Shown here: positions 14,539-25,033 of the stretch, in pieces | Position numbering within the stretch: the first letter of the stretch is position 1 | Layout: each line of letters starts with the position of its first letter | Assembly (NCBI GenBank): GCA_005790605.1 | Contig: SXUI01000068.1 | Span: 59,672 to 123,671, forward strand | Reading direction: 5' to 3' | DNA from: Planctomycetia bacterium | Lineage (GTDB): Bacteria > Planctomycetota > Phycisphaerae > Phycisphaerales > SM1A02 | Length of the DNA: 64,000 nt | Notes under the pieces: model-generated | What the model was told of the DNA's origin: nothing | The model's input: the letters and a program-made list of their open reading frames with translations, nothing else | Databases searched by the model: none | Position numbers and translations under genes: made by a program

Positions 14539-17289
14539 CTATTCGTCGGTGTTCGTATTCGGTGTGGGGGGCGTCGCGCTCGGCACGGTCTCAGAGGACT
14601 CCTTGGCAGCTCCTTCAACGACCTCGTCACCTGCGCAGGCGACGGCAATCACCGTGTCGCCCTCTTTGAGGCGGACCACGCGCACGCCTTGCGTGTTGCG
14701 TCCGATGGTGGAGATCTCTGAAGTCGGGACGCGAACAAAGATGCCACCAGAGGTTGACACCACGATCGATTCGGCATCGCGCACGGTTTCAATCGCGACC
14801 ACGCGGCCATTGCGCGCGGTCGTTTGAATATCAATGCGTCCCTTGCCTCCGCGTGACTGCGCACGGGTTGATCCATCGTCGCTCTGCACGAGGTACTCGT
14901 TGAGATCGGTCCGCTTGCCGTAGCCGTTTGCGGTGACTGTCAGCAAGTCGCGTCCCGCTTCGCAGCGAACGACGCCAACCACTTCATCATCATCAACGAG
15001 GTCGATGCCGCGGACGCCAGCCGCGTCGCGACCCATCACGCGAGCATCGTCTTCGTGGAATCGAATGGACATGCCATCCTTCGTCGCGAGCAGCACATGA
15101 TCCTCGCCTCGGGTTTGCACAACACCAATCAGCTCGTGCCCTTCATTCAAAGCAATCGCGATGATGCCCGCCTTGTGCACATTGCAATAGTCCTTCAGCG
15201 CGGTGCGCTTGACCTTGCCTTGTGAGGTTGCGAAGAAGAGATAGTCCTCGCCCTTCTCGAAGTCGTGCACCGGGAGAATGGTGCGCACCGTTTCGCCTTC
15301 CTTGAGCTCAAGGAGATTCTGAATCGCGCGACCGCGAGCGGTGCGCGCGCCTTCTGGAATCTGCCACACCTGCTGGCGGAAGACGCGACCGGTGTTGGTG
15401 AAGCAGAGCAGATCGTCGTGCGAATTGCAGACGATCGCTTTCGTGACGACATCGTCCTCGCCCTGTTCCTGACCCTTCACGCCCATGCCGCCTCGGCCCT
15501 GCGTGCGATAGGTTTCAAGCGGAAGTCGCTTGACATAACCCTGCTGGCTCATGGTCACGACGACTTCATGCTCAGGGATGAGCTCGGCCATCTCAAAGTC
15601 ATCAACTTCGCCCTGTTCAATGCTCGTTTGGCGCGCATCGCCGAACTCCTCGATCATGCCTTCGCAGTCGGCGCGAATGATGCCGAGCATGCGGGCTTCG
15701 CTCGCGAGAATGGACTCGAGTTCTTCAATCGTCGCAAGCAACTCCGAGAATTCCGCGGCGAGCCTTTCGATTTCGAGGCCAACCAATTGAATCAAGCGTA
15801 AGGCGCCGATGGCTTCTGCCTGCACCCGTGTGAGCGTGACACCGCTTGCCATCTCGCTGCGCGCGATGAAGCGCTCTGGCACGAGTGGCGCGTGCGGATG
15901 GTTCCGAGGAATCCGGAACGCGCGCTGCTGCAATCGGGTGATCGCTTCTTCACGAGTGCGAGACGATCGCATGATCGCGATGACTTCGTCGATATCACAC
16001 ACCGCGAAGATCAGGCCTTCGAGTTTGTGCGCCGCTTGGCGCGCGTGGCGGAGGAGGTGCTCGGTGCGCCGTCGAATCACATCCTTGCGGTGATCGATGT
16101 AGCACTGCAGTAGTTGTCGCAGCGACAGCGTTCGCGGCTGATGATTGACCAGCGTGATGTTCTGAATCGAGTAGGTCGTTTGGAGCGGCGTGAACTCGTA
16201 CAGTTGTTTCTCGACAACCGCCGGGTCCGCGCCCTTCTTGAGGACGACTTGAATGCGAGTGCGAGCATCGCGACCTGAGTGGTTGCGAATGTCGGCGATG
16301 TCTGGGATGCGATCGTTCTTGGAGACCTCGACGAGCTTTTCGATCAAGACATTCTGGGCGACCTGGTAGGGGATCTCTTCGATCACGATGACATCGCGCG
16401 ATGTCTCTGAACCCTTCGCGCTCTTGCCGCCGATCTTGTCGTGCCGAAGCTTGCCTCGAACGACGAGTCGACCGCGGCCAGTGGCATACGCATCGACGAT
16501 GCCGCGGCGTCCCATGATCGAACCACCGGTGGGGAAGTCGGGACCAGGCACGATTTCTAGGAGTCGATCGAGTGTGAGATTGGGATCATCGATGAGCGCG
16601 ATGATGGCGCGGCAAATCTCACCAAGGTTGTGCGGAGGCATCGAACTCGACATACCCACCGCGATGCCGCTGCTTCCATTCACCAAGAGGTTTGGCAACT
16701 TTGCCGGCAACACAACCGGTTCCGTCAGTCGCTCGTCGTAGTTCGCGCGGAAATCGACCGTGTCTTTGTCGAGATCTTCAAGCAGCGCCATCGCGGCCGC
16801 GGTCATGCGCGCTTCGGTGTAACGCATGGCAGCTGGCGGATCGCCTTCGATCGAACCAAAGTTGCCCTGTTTGTCGACGAGCATGTAGCGCGTCTTCCAA
16901 TCCTGACCGAGATTCACAAGCGTCGGATAGATGACGCTTTCGCCGTGCGGGTGGTAGTTACCGCTTGTGTCGCCGCAAATCTTGGCGCACTTGATCTGCT
17001 TGCGTCCCGGCGACAGCTTCAGATCATGCATCGCCACGAGGATGCGTCGCTGAGACGGTTTGAGTCCGTCGCGAACATCCGGAAGCGCACGATCCATGAT
17101 CGTGCTCATCGCGTAGGTGAGGTAACTTTCGTGCAACTCGCGGTCGATATCGAGATCGACGACCCGATCCATCGGCGCGCCTGCGCTCGTGGTGGGCGCG
17201 TTTAGAGGAGGCGTTGTCCCGCCGCTTGAAGCGCTCGTAGAGGTGCTCGCAGATGCAGCGTCAGCAGGGGGATTTTCACCGTCGGACAT
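14539..17289 (-). CDS. gyrA: DNA gyrase subunit A
   Basis: The protein has 916 residues. It performs DNA breakage and rejoining for negative supercoiling with GyrB, which is not in this window. The breakage-reunion domain has the catalytic Tyr157 in A-A-M-R-Y-T-E-A-R. The C-terminal wrapping domain carries a GyrA box, R-G-G-K-G-R, which separates it from ParC. The quinolone-resistance region reads [12 protein letters not shown]: the E. coli Ser83 equivalent is Ser118, and the Asp87 equivalent is Pro122. The N-terminal 40 residues are a low-complexity Ser/Thr/Ala extension not found in E. coli. The C-terminus is acidic. lpxI lies 45 bases upstream and STAS 35 bases downstream, so it may be in a mixed operon. 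Confidence 0.97.
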   Translation of the reverse strand: MSDGENPPADAASASTSTSASSGGTTPPLNAPTTSAGAPMDRVVDLDIDRELHESYLTYAMSTIMDRALPDVRDGLKPSQRRILVAMHDLKLSPGRKQIKCAKICGDTSGNYHPHGESVIYPTLVNLGQDWKTRYMLVDKQGNFGSIEGDPPAAMRYTEARMTAAAMALLEDLDKDTVDFRANYDERLTEPVVLPAKLPNLLVNGSSGIAVGMSSSMPPHNLGEICRAIIALIDDPNLTLDRLLEIVPGPDFPTGGSIMGRRGIVDAYATGRGRLVVRGKLRHDKIGGKSAKGSETSRDVIVIEEIPYQVAQNVLIEKLVEVSKNDRIPDIADIRNHSGRDARTRIQVVLKKGADPAVVEKQLYEFTPLQTTYSIQNITLVNHQPRTLSLRQLLQCYIDHRKDVIRRRTEHLLRHARQAAHKLEGLIFAVCDIDEVIAIMRSSRTREEAITRLQQRAFRIPRNHPHAPLVPERFIARSEMASGVTLTRVQAEAIGALRLIQLVGLEIERLAAEFSELLATIEELESILASEARMLGIIRADCEGMIEEFGDARQTSIEQGEVDDFEMAELIPEHEVVVTMSQQGYVKRLPLETYRTQGRGGMGVKGQEQGEDDVVTKAIVCNSHDDLLCFTNTGRVFRQQVWQIPEGARTARGRAIQNLLELKEGETVRTILPVHDFEKGEDYLFFATSQGKVKRTALKDYCNVHKAGIIAIALNEGHELIGVVQTRGEDHVLLATKDGMSIRFHEDDARVMGRDAAGVRGIDLVDDDEVVGVVRCEAGRDLLTVTANGYGKRTDLNEYLVQSDDGSTRAQSRGGKGRIDIQTTARNGRVVAIETVRDAESIVVSTSGGIFVRVPTSEISTIGRNTQGVRVVRLKEGDTVIAVACAGDEVVEGAAKESSETVPSATPPTPNTNTDE

Positions 17290-17334
17290 GCATGCGGAAT
17301 CGTATCAGAAACCCATGAAAAATGGGCAAACAGA

Positions 17335-18171
17335 TCAGATGCCAATCACCGCAACGCGCAGTCGATCCGCCGTCGCGAGGACCGCTGGTTTGTCGAGCAA
17401 AATGACTTTTCCTGAGCCAACCGCGAGCGCTCGGCCGCCAGCTGCGTGCAGCTTCTCAATCGTGCTGACACCGACGGTTGGGACATCGCCGCGCCGATCG
17501 TGATCATCGCGTGCGTTTTTCAGAAGCGTCCATCCCTTTGCCTTGCAGAGCTCTCCCGAACGCTCAATCATTTGGTCGGTTCCTTCGAGCGCCTCGACCG
17601 CGATGGTGTCCTTTTCGCGGACGCTGATCGCTTGACCAATGCCGAGCCGGAGCAGTTCCTGCAAGAGCGGCATGGCGAAGGCGATGTCGCTCGTTTGAAG
17701 CGCATCCGGTTGGGTCTTCGTCATCACGCCTTTGTGCGCGAGTTGCTCTGGGATATAGCGGGTCGAATCGATGAGCATCACTCCATCTTGAGCGAGGTTT
17801 TCAGCGAGTGCAGTGAGTAGGGTTGGCGTGCGGTGGTCGTGTCGGAGGCGACGATACCAAAGGAGCGCCGCGCGGAGATCGGGGATGTCTCGAAAGAGCC
17901 GAATTGGATCGTGCATCTTGGCTTTCGACACGCGGCCAACCATGACCGCTTCGCGAATGCCGAATCGCCGCGCAAGCGTTACCCACCGACCCAATCGAAG
18001 GATTCCCGCTTCAGCGAAGTCATCGCACATCTGGGGCAGCGCTGGATCGAACTGACCGCGCAGTCCGATGCACGCGACTCGCTTTCCACTGTTACGAATG
18101 CCTTGTGCAAGGAGCAAGGGGAGGGCGCCTTGCCCCGCAATCAGGCCTACAACTTCTTGGCGCTCGCTCAT
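17335..18171 (-). CDS. lpxI: UDP-2,3-diacylglucosamine pyrophosphatase LpxI
   Basis: The protein has 278 residues from ATG 18171, chosen because it overlaps the upstream stop as ATGA and is preceded by GGGAG; the frame is open to 18246. The LpxI pattern is present: G-L-I-A-G-Q-G-A-L-P at the start, M-V-G-R-V-S-K-A-K in the middle, and G-T-D-x-M-I-E-R followed by K-x-x-x-x-D-x-R-x-D-V-P-T-V-G. The enzyme hydrolyses UDP-2,3-diacylglucosamine to lipid X in lipid A synthesis, replacing LpxH in some lineages. Its presence implies a lipid A-containing outer membrane. It is coupled to the LOG-family gene upstream and followed by gyrA. No other lpx genes lie in the window. Confidence 0.93.
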   Translation of the reverse strand: MSERQEVVGLIAGQGALPLLLAQGIRNSGKRVACIGLRGQFDPALPQMCDDFAEAGILRLGRWVTLARRFGIREAVMVGRVSKAKMHDPIRLFRDIPDLRAALLWYRRLRHDHRTPTLLTALAENLAQDGVMLIDSTRYIPEQLAHKGVMTKTQPDALQTSDIAFAMPLLQELLRLGIGQAISVREKDTIAVEALEGTDQMIERSGELCKAKGWTLLKNARDDHDRRGDVPTVGVSTIEKLHAAGGRALAVGSGKVILLDKPAVLATADRLRVAVIGI

Positions 18172-18776
18172 CCCTCTCCCTTTCGTGAACCCATTGGAAG
18201 AAAGCGTGCTGGATCTGCGGCAGTGTGGCAGTCGCTCGCGAGCCAATCGAGAAGCGGCTCGAGCGTTTCTCCGAAATGCACAATCTCGCGAACGGCGGGG
18301 CGAACAAATCGCTGCTCGACCGCATGTTCAAGCAACGCGCGGAGCGGCTTGAAGTAGTGATGATCGTCGAGCACAGCGATGGGTTTGTGGTGATCGTCGA
18401 GTTGCCGTGCAACGAGCGTTTCAAAGAACTCCTCGAAAGTCCCGAGTCCGCCGGGTAGCACGAGAAACGCATCGCCGCGTTCCATCAAGATGCGTTTGCG
18501 CTCACGCATCGTCTCAACGACGAACATCTCGTCGCAACCATCCCACGCCTGTTCGTAGTCGACGAGTTTCTGTGTGATCACACCTTCGACGCGTCCACCT
18601 GCAGCCTTCGCCGCGCGTGCGGCTTCACCCATAAGTCCGATGCCTCCGCCTCCATAGACGAGGGTCATGCCTCGCTCCGCCGTCAGTCTGCCGGCATCCC
18701 GCGCCGCGATGGTGAAGTGCGGGTCGAGGCTCGTCGAACTTGAGCAGTAGAGCGTGAGAGCGCGGAGCACAGCCAT
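18168..18776 (-). CDS. LOG-family protein (TIGR00730 Rossmann fold)
   Basis: The protein has 202 residues. The family signature P-G-G-L-G-T-F-E-E is complete, with the upstream M-R-E-R-K-R motif and Y-G-G-G-G-I-G-L-M-G near the N-terminus. LOG proteins hydrolyse nucleoside 5'-monophosphates of the cytokinin type, and bacterial members are often general AMP/purine-nucleotide phosphoribohydrolases. The physiological substrate here cannot be read from sequence. The stop overlaps the lpxI start by four bases. A divergent gene for a WecA/MraY-type enzyme begins only 27 bases from its start, so the two promoters must overlap one or both coding regions. Confidence 0.9.
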   Translation of the reverse strand: MAVLRALTLYCSSSTSLDPHFTIAARDAGRLTAERGMTLVYGGGGIGLMGEAARAAKAAGGRVEGVITQKLVDYEQAWDGCDEMFVVETMRERKRILMERGDAFLVLPGGLGTFEEFFETLVARQLDDHHKPIAVLDDHHYFKPLRALLEHAVEQRFVRPAVREIVHFGETLEPLLDWLASDCHTAADPARFLPMGSRKGEG

Positions 18777-18803
18777 GGAAGGGAAAGGTACCCTACGCGC
18801 ACG

Positions 18804-19979
18804 ATGGTCTTGTTGGTTCTTGCACTTGTCGGTGTGGGCTTTGCGCTCTCGTTGCCACTCTCTTGGTTTCTCGTTCGACTGGGAAATCGGGTGGGCGCGC
18901 TTGATTCAGCCGGTGCCCAAGGTCATATCAAAGAGCTCCGTGCAGTCCCGAACATCGGTGGAGTCGCGATCTTCTGGTCTGTCGTCGCGCCCCTAGCCCT
19001 TGGCTTTGCAGCGATCGAGTTCGCGCCACAACAAGTTCTGGAGTTTTTTCCAGCGATGGCTGACTTTCTACCGCGACTCCAAGAGACGCAGCATTCGTGG
19101 GCAGCCATCCTCATCGGCGCATTCGCACTGCATTGCATCGGTCTCATCGATGATCGACGAGCTCTGGCGGCTTGGCCGAAACTGTTCTGCCAAGTTGCGG
19201 TCGCGACAAGCGTGGTTTGGTTTGGCGATGTCCGCCTCTTGAGTTTTCTGAGCGAGTACGGCGAAATCGGCACGATGCTCTCTCTCGCGGTGAGCGTGCT
19301 TTGGATCATCGTGATCGTCAATGCGGTGAATTTTCTCGACAACATGGACGGGCTCGCGGGCGGCATCACCGCCATCGCTGCGAGCTGCTTCCTCGTTGCC
19401 ACGATGTTGAATGGACAGTACTTCATCGCGGGGGCGTTGGCGTTGCTCGTAGGATCGCTCGTGGGTTTCCTCGCGTTCAACATCCCGCCAGCAAAGCTCT
19501 TCATGGGTGATGGCGGATCACTCTTCATTGGGTTCTGGCTCGCTGCGCTCACGGCGCGAACCACCTTCGTTTCGCCGGAACGCGCCGACTATGCGCTCGG
19601 TACCGCGTGGTACGGCGTCCTGATGCCGATCATTGTGCTCGCGATTCCGCTGTACGACGGCGTGTTCGTCACGATCTATCGACTCAGCAAAGGCAAGAGC
19701 CCGTTCATCGGCGGCCCTGAACACATCTCGCACCGACTTGTGCAACTCGGTCTCTCGAAGCGACGCTCAGTCGCGGTCCTGTGGTTACTCACGGCGATTA
19801 CTGGGATTTCCGGCATCGGCCTTGGGCGTATGGAACCGTGGCAAGCAGTTCTTGTGGGCGTGCAACTGATGGCGATCTTCCTCGCCATGGCTATTCTTGA
19901 AACGAGCGTCGCGCGGAGCGAACCAGCGCAATCGAAGCGCAGTGCGATGATCCCACCCTCAGGGAGCAACGGGCGGTGA
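18804..19979 (+). CDS. WecA/MraY-family polyprenyl-phosphate sugar-1-phosphate transferase
   Basis: The protein has 391 residues and about ten membrane segments. The family's catalytic loops are visible: N-F-L-D-N-M-D-G-L-A-G-G with its two Asp residues, and K-L-F-M-G-D-G-G-S-L-F-I-G-F. It transfers a sugar-1-phosphate, probably N-acetylglucosamine or a relative, to undecaprenyl phosphate, starting a surface polysaccharide. The WecA/TagO branch fits better than MraY because no cell-wall (mur) genes surround it and an O-antigen-ligase-like gene overlaps its end by four bases (GTGA). The exact sugar is unknown. Confidence 0.88.
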   Translation: MVLLVLALVGVGFALSLPLSWFLVRLGNRVGALDSAGAQGHIKELRAVPNIGGVAIFWSVVAPLALGFAAIEFAPQQVLEFFPAMADFLPRLQETQHSWAAILIGAFALHCIGLIDDRRALAAWPKLFCQVAVATSVVWFGDVRLLSFLSEYGEIGTMLSLAVSVLWIIVIVNAVNFLDNMDGLAGGITAIAASCFLVATMLNGQYFIAGALALLVGSLVGFLAFNIPPAKLFMGDGGSLFIGFWLAALTARTTFVSPERADYALGTAWYGVLMPIIVLAIPLYDGVFVTIYRLSKGKSPFIGGPEHISHRLVQLGLSKRRSVAVLWLLTAITGISGIGLGRMEPWQAVLVGVQLMAIFLAMAILETSVARSEPAQSKRSAMIPPSGSNGR

Positions 19980-22432
19980 CTCGACACGCGACTTGGATGC
20001 GTTGGGCCGCACTCGCAGTGATCCTGTCGATTGCAGTGCTTCGTTCGACGGTCATGATTCTGATTGTCCCGGTGTTTGATGTAGATCCTGCGCGCGATCC
20101 AACCGTCGGCATCGGCATCGGCCCGGCGGTGAGCCTGCTGTTCGAAGCGCTGCTTTTGCTCGCGAGTGGCGCTGCGCTCTTCGCAGAAGTCCGCGCAGGC
20201 CGGGGCTTGTCGAGATGGTGCGTCGCACTCGCGGTGCTCCCGGCGATCAGCGTCCTCTGGTGGGCGAGCATGGATGCGATGGATGCGTTTCGCGGCCTGA
20301 CTTGGCTCAGCAGCGCGTCTGCATTTGCCGCACTCGCGCACCTCGTTCGCGATCGAGGTATGCGCGTGGTCGCGATTTCGGTCTTGTTGGCGACGATGGC
20401 GCCACTCGCGGTGCGCGGACTTGAACAGGCATTTGTCGAACATGCTGCGACGGTTTCGCAGTTTGAGGCGACCAAGGCGCAACTCTTCGCCGAACGCGGT
20501 TGGGAGGTCGATTCCAGTGCAGCACGAACCTATACGCGGCGGCTCACGCAGCGTGAAGCCACTGGATGGTTTGGGCTCTCAAATCCCTACTCAAGCATGA
20601 TGGCGTGTGCCGCCGTGGCGCTCGTCGGGGGCGCATGGAGTGCGTGGCGCCGTCGCGTCGTGACGCGCATGGATGGGGAGGAAGTCGCACGCGGGATCGC
20701 GTGCACTGTCTCCTTGTGTGCGGCGCTCGCACTGTGCATGCTCGCAATCAACTTTGGAAAAGGCGCGATCGCGGCAATGTCGCTCGGATTCGTTGTCCTT
20801 CTTTGGGGTTGCACCGGGCAGCGTGAGGCGCGACCGCGCTGGATCATGTTCGCAGCTTGTATCGCGTTCTTCGCGATCATCCTGCGTTCGTGGTTTGGCG
20901 AGAACTTCCCAGAGACGAGTCTCTATCTCCGCAGCCTTTATCTTGAAGGCGCGCTAGGCGCGTATGAAACTTCGCCGCGACTAGGCGTTGGGCCTGATGG
21001 GTTGCAGAGCCTGTTCATGCAATCGAAGCCGCCGGAGTGCGCGGAGGACATTCAGTCCGCGCACTCGGTGTTCATCGACTGGCTCGTACTGCTTGGACCC
21101 GTTGCGATCGCATGGGTGACCATGCTTGTGTTGTCGCTCCGCGGAAGAATTGCGGTGCAGCGCGCCGAGGGATCTGACGCGAGTGAGCTCTCGCGCACAG
21201 GGATGCGTCTGGCGTTTGCGATCGTGATCATTGGACTCGTGCTTCAGGCGCGGGTCGAAGGTCCGATCCTTGACGCCTTTTCTCTCTGTCTCCGAGCCGC
21301 GGGCTGGATGCTGTTTGTGGCTCTCGCCGCGTGCTTGGCCTACGCACTCGCTGCGGCTTGCGCGCGAGTCCTTGTAGCAATCGTCGTTGCGGTGGGCGTG
21401 GTCGTCATGGCGCACGCACAGATTGAGATGACATTCTTCTTGCCAGGCTCGGTCGTTTGGATGAGTCTGATGCTTGCGTGCGCGACGACGCTTGGGTTGT
21501 CCAGTGCATCGTCGGCTGAGGCGGAGCACTCGCCGCAGCCACCGGTGCGCGGCGCATGGCTGTCACAAGTTCTTGCACTGACGCCCGTGGTCCTTTCCGG
21601 CTTCGCGCTGTACTTCGCAGTGCGGGAGTATCGAGTCGAAGAGCGATTGGAACGCGCCGCGGAGATCGTGCGGCCGCTCGCGGAGGTCCGCGATGCGTGG
21701 ACGGACCTCTCGAAGGCGATCACGCGCGGCAGCGCGACAGAAAACACGGTCGATCGTTTCATGGATGCCGTCGTCGTCGCGAGTGCGCCGATCGAGATAG
21801 GTCAAAGTGCTGGAAGCCTTCCCTTTGGCGCGCGAATGGAAGATGCGCTCTCAACTCGCAATCTTGATGGTGCCGCGAAAGTGCTCGTCGACCTTGATGT
21901 CGCATTGCGGACGCTCGCTGCTGAGGAACTCCTGCGCGCGAATCCGGAAGAGACCAGCACTCCGGACTGGAATCGCCTGCCTCGCGAGGCAGCCGTGAAG
22001 CAACTCGCAGTGGCAGGTCGCCGCGCGCTCGGAAGCAAGAGTGCGGAGTTCCACGGCGCGTCACTCAATGCGGCGATCCGTTTGACACGAGGCGAACACA
22101 CTTCACGCCTGGACTTGCGCATGCTCTTCATGCGATGCGATTTGCTTTGGGAGCGATTGCAGGCTGAGCGACGCAGAGGGGACAGCGAGGAGTCCATTCG
22201 CTTCACGGCAGAGGCGATGCGGTGGGACTTCACGAGGGCGGCGAATGCAGCGCCGTACTCTCCGATGCGATGGGTGTTGCTCGGTGATGTTCAAGAGATC
22301 GCCGGACATCTCGATCTCGCGCGCACCTCATGGAAGCAGGCACAGGTCGTCAACGCAGCCTTGCATCTTGATCCGCTGGCACAACTTTCCGAGCGACTCA
22401 TCGCCGAACTTGAGGCGAAGCAAGCGCGTTGA
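19976..22432 (+). CDS. O-antigen ligase-like membrane protein
   Basis: The protein has 818 residues with a GTG start overlapping the previous stop. The first 520 residues contain about twelve membrane helices. A large loop includes G-L-S-N-P-Y-S-S-M-M-A and later S-A-H-S-V-F-I-D-W-L-V-L-L-G-P, which match the Wzy_C/WaaL pattern, including the catalytic His-containing H-S-x-F motif. The C-terminal 280 residues are soluble and helical, with a possible TPR-like end (S-P-M-R-W-V-L-L-G-D-V-Q-E-I-A-G-H). Enzymes of this family ligate or polymerise undecaprenyl-linked glycans. With the coupled WecA-type gene it likely forms a surface-glycan module, but I cannot say whether it is a ligase or a polymerase. 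Confidence 0.78.
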   Translation: MTRHATWMRWAALAVILSIAVLRSTVMILIVPVFDVDPARDPTVGIGIGPAVSLLFEALLLLASGAALFAEVRAGRGLSRWCVALAVLPAISVLWWASMDAMDAFRGLTWLSSASAFAALAHLVRDRGMRVVAISVLLATMAPLAVRGLEQAFVEHAATVSQFEATKAQLFAERGWEVDSSAARTYTRRLTQREATGWFGLSNPYSSMMACAAVALVGGAWSAWRRRVVTRMDGEEVARGIACTVSLCAALALCMLAINFGKGAIAAMSLGFVVLLWGCTGQREARPRWIMFAACIAFFAIILRSWFGENFPETSLYLRSLYLEGALGAYETSPRLGVGPDGLQSLFMQSKPPECAEDIQSAHSVFIDWLVLLGPVAIAWVTMLVLSLRGRIAVQRAEGSDASELSRTGMRLAFAIVIIGLVLQARVEGPILDAFSLCLRAAGWMLFVALAACLAYALAAACARVLVAIVVAVGVVVMAHAQIEMTFFLPGSVVWMSLMLACATTLGLSSASSAEAEHSPQPPVRGAWLSQVLALTPVVLSGFALYFAVREYRVEERLERAAEIVRPLAEVRDAWTDLSKAITRGSATENTVDRFMDAVVVASAPIEIGQSAGSLPFGARMEDALSTRNLDGAAKVLVDLDVALRTLAAEELLRANPEETSTPDWNRLPREAAVKQLAVAGRRALGSKSAEFHGASLNAAIRLTRGEHTSRLDLRMLFMRCDLLWERLQAERRRGDSEESIRFTAEAMRWDFTRAANAAPYSPMRWVLLGDVQEIAGHLDLARTSWKQAQVVNAALHLDPLAQLSERLIAELEAKQAR

Positions 22433-22445
22433 TCGAAGCCTTCTT

Positions 22446-22781
22446 TCACGAAGCGCTGAGCATCGAGGTGCCTGTGGCGCGGCTCATCCGCACGCCGGAA
22501 CTCGGTGGAAACTTCGTCATTCCTTCAGCGCGTAGAGCGATTGCAGGGCCGGCTTCATATCGCGCGAATGCCTCGCGGCTCGGAAACTCGTATCGACTCT
22601 CCATCACGCAGGGTGCGTTTGGGTCTGCGTTTGGGAGTGGATCGAGATACACGAGTTCAGCGTTGAGTGCGCCAGCTGCGATGACCGCGGCATAGTGTCC
22701 GTTGCGGAGCCACGCGACAAACGAATCTTGTATCGCTTTTGTTTCGCACTCGATCCGAACGAAGTAGTAGAACTTCTGCAT
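22446..22781 (-). CDS. DUF4286 family protein
   Basis: The protein has 111 residues. The pattern Y-Y-F-V-R-I-E-C-E near the start, then F-V-A-W-L-R-N-G-H-Y, and E-S-R-Y-E-F-P-S-R-E-A-F-A-R-Y-E-A-G-P-A fits DUF4286, a small ferredoxin-like alpha/beta fold of unknown function. In related proteins a conserved W-M-x-x-x-H motif is present; here W-L-R-N-G-H keeps the Trp and His. It is the downstream gene of dsbD, 20 bases after it, and is probably transcribed with it. The convergent polysaccharide gene ends 13 bases from its stop. Confidence 0.72.
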   Translation of the reverse strand: MQKFYYFVRIECETKAIQDSFVAWLRNGHYAAVIAAGALNAELVYLDPLPNADPNAPCVMESRYEFPSREAFARYEAGPAIALRAEGMTKFPPSSGVRMSRATGTSMLSAS

Positions 22782-22801
22782 CGTGCCTTCGGGGTGAGCG
22801 G

Positions 22802-24844
22802 CTACTTCGCGCTGCGTGTCTTGGCCTTCTCGATCGCCTCGATCACTTGGCTCGCGGTGTAGGCGTCACTCTTAAAGACTTCGGTCCCATCCGCGGCGTA
22901 GACGACGAGCAATGGGATCGTCGTCCGACCAGCGCTCCGGAGTGCCTCATTGCCGGCCTCGTTGTTGCCTGTGATGTCAACCTTGATCGCTGTGACTCCG
23001 TCGGCGTCAAGCAGCGCGGCGACCTCGCGACTGTGGAGGACGGTTGCTTCAAGCGCCTTGCAATTGAGGCACCATTCCGCCGTGAAATCGAGGACGACAA
23101 CATCTCCCGCTTGCATCGCGGAAGCCATTCGCAGCGGTGTGTAGTAAACCCAGTGGATGGGGCCTGACTTGGTTTGCGTTGCGCCAATGAAGATCGACAC
23201 ACTCGCGATGATCGCACCGAGCCCACCGTACCCAAGGCGTCGCAGTGGCGCGCGCGTGATCTGCATTGTGCGAAGGAAGATCCAACCACCGGCTGCCGCG
23301 CCTGCTGCAGCAACGCACCACCAGTACCACTTCGATGGTGGATCGGGCGGCTCAACGAGCCAACTCGACGCGCCGCTTCCGATGAAGAAGGCCGCAGCAG
23401 CGAGTAACAAGAGCCCCATCGATTGTTTGATGAGTTCGCTCGCTTCACCCGCGCGAGGCATCCGCGCAACGAGCCTTGGAAATGCGCTGAGGAGCAGATA
23501 AGGGAACGCCATGCCAACGCCGATGGCGGCGAACACGCAGAGCACGGTGCCTGTTGGTTGTAACACCGCCCACGCAGCGGCGGCTCCCATCAATGGGGCA
23601 GTGCAAGGAGTCGACAGCACCGCCGTCATGACGCCGAACAGAAACGAACCAAACATGCTGCCCTGTTTGGTTTCCACTGATTGCAGGAACTGCGGCAGTG
23701 AAATGGAGAAGAACCCAGTCATTCCAATCGCCATCACGCCGATGACGGCGCCGACGCCGATGGTGAAGAGCGGGTACTGGAAGAGTTGATTCGTGCTCGA
23801 AAACCCTGAAATCGACGCGACCGCGAGCCCAAGTCCCATCCAGAAACCGACGACGCCGGCGCTCATCACCAAACTCAGAGCGAACATCTTGCCTCGATGA
23901 TTCCCGGCACTCTTGGCGAGTCCCATGATCTTCAGCGGGATGACTGGCAACACGCATGGCGTGAGATTGAGGAGCGCGCCGCCGAGCGCCGCCACAAGGA
24001 GGAGCAGGAGGAAACCACTTCCGTTGGGGTCGATGCTAAAGATGACGCCGAACACATCGAACGCAATTGGCGCAAGGCGCGCGTTTGCCGGAGCAGCATT
24101 TGCGGAACCATTACCGTGAACAGCGGCGAACACACTCGGATCAAATCCAGCAAAGACGCTTGGAAGCGCGCCGCTGACGACGCCGCGCCGCACCGTGAGT
24201 GGAATCTCGATTTCGACATCGGCGGGCGCCATGCAATTCCGGTCGTCGCATGCTTGAAAGCTCGCGACGAGCTTGAGCGTCCGCGGGCCATCCATCGCCT
24301 CAGGCGCGATGGTGGCTGGGATGAAGATGGAAAACTCGCCTTCGAAAACGCCGTAGGTTCGCTCACCCTCACCGAGGTCAGCGACTGCGCCGTGAGGGGC
24401 AGGCCATCGAATGAACCCGAGGTGAAGTTCGGTGCCAGGCGCGTTCGCGGGCTGCCCATCGAGTTGGGGCAACGCGATCGCTGTATGGATTGCGCCATCA
24501 AACGCCGTCATACCTGAAGGGAGCGCGGTCGATTCCGACGGCCAAATGTGCCAGCCAGGGGCAATGGTGAAGGTGACGGCGATCGGGAGGTCGCCTCCGG
24601 GCGCGACCTCGGTTGAACTCGCAACGGCGCGGACGGTTACCTTGGCGCGGGAGTCGTTGAACTCTTCCTGCGCGCCCCCGAGGATTGTGAACTGCGCGAG
24701 TGCTGTTGGCGCACTCAGCGCAAGAAGGAGAACCGCGCACAACGCCTTCGGTAACCGACCTGCGACGAGAAATCGCAGGAATTCAAAGCCAAGAGGGGAC
24801 TTCGGGATAGCGGGGATTCGACCGATGAGGCACGTGCGTCGCAT
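22802..24844 (-). CDS. dsbD: Thiol:disulfide interchange protein DsbD
   Basis: The protein has 680 residues. A signal peptide ends near A-L-A-Q (about 47-50). The periplasmic N-domain (about 55-230) has A-P-G-W-H-I-W-P-S and F-Q-A-C-D-D-R-N-C, the domain's Cys pair. The CcdA-like membrane core (about 275-570) carries T-P-C-V-L-P-V-I-P and S-T-P-C-T-A-P, the two Cys that relay electrons. The C-terminal thioredoxin domain has A-E-W-C-L-N-C-K. DsbD moves reducing power from cytoplasmic thioredoxin to periplasmic proteins. All six conserved Cys are present, so it should be functional. The start is uncertain, since about 30 residues precede the hydrophobic core of the signal. Confidence 0.92.
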   Translation of the reverse strand: MRRTCLIGRIPAIPKSPLGFEFLRFLVAGRLPKALCAVLLLALSAPTALAQFTILGGAQEEFNDSRAKVTVRAVASSTEVAPGGDLPIAVTFTIAPGWHIWPSESTALPSGMTAFDGAIHTAIALPQLDGQPANAPGTELHLGFIRWPAPHGAVADLGEGERTYGVFEGEFSIFIPATIAPEAMDGPRTLKLVASFQACDDRNCMAPADVEIEIPLTVRRGVVSGALPSVFAGFDPSVFAAVHGNGSANAAPANARLAPIAFDVFGVIFSIDPNGSGFLLLLLVAALGGALLNLTPCVLPVIPLKIMGLAKSAGNHRGKMFALSLVMSAGVVGFWMGLGLAVASISGFSSTNQLFQYPLFTIGVGAVIGVMAIGMTGFFSISLPQFLQSVETKQGSMFGSFLFGVMTAVLSTPCTAPLMGAAAAWAVLQPTGTVLCVFAAIGVGMAFPYLLLSAFPRLVARMPRAGEASELIKQSMGLLLLAAAAFFIGSGASSWLVEPPDPPSKWYWWCVAAAGAAAGGWIFLRTMQITRAPLRRLGYGGLGAIIASVSIFIGATQTKSGPIHWVYYTPLRMASAMQAGDVVVLDFTAEWCLNCKALEATVLHSREVAALLDADGVTAIKVDITGNNEAGNEALRSAGRTTIPLLVVYAADGTEVFKSDAYTASQVIEAIEKAKTRSAK

Positions 24845-25033
24845 AATAGTTTCGTGTCAAGCGTGAGGTCGGAGCATCCTACGGCTCCTCGGCAGCCGTG
24901 GTTGCGAGAACCAACTGCTCGGCATCCTCAAGGACAGCGAACGATTCAGACGATTCACGACTTGTAGATTTGCAGTTTCTAGGTACTCGGCGGAGTCCGA
25001 GTGCCATGTCTCGCTTCCCACGGACGGGTTCCA

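Noticed and set aside
17303..17327. Short hairpin CCCAT-GAAAA-ATGGG between lpxI and gyrA
   Set aside because: Only five base pairs and no T-tract; too weak to call a terminator.
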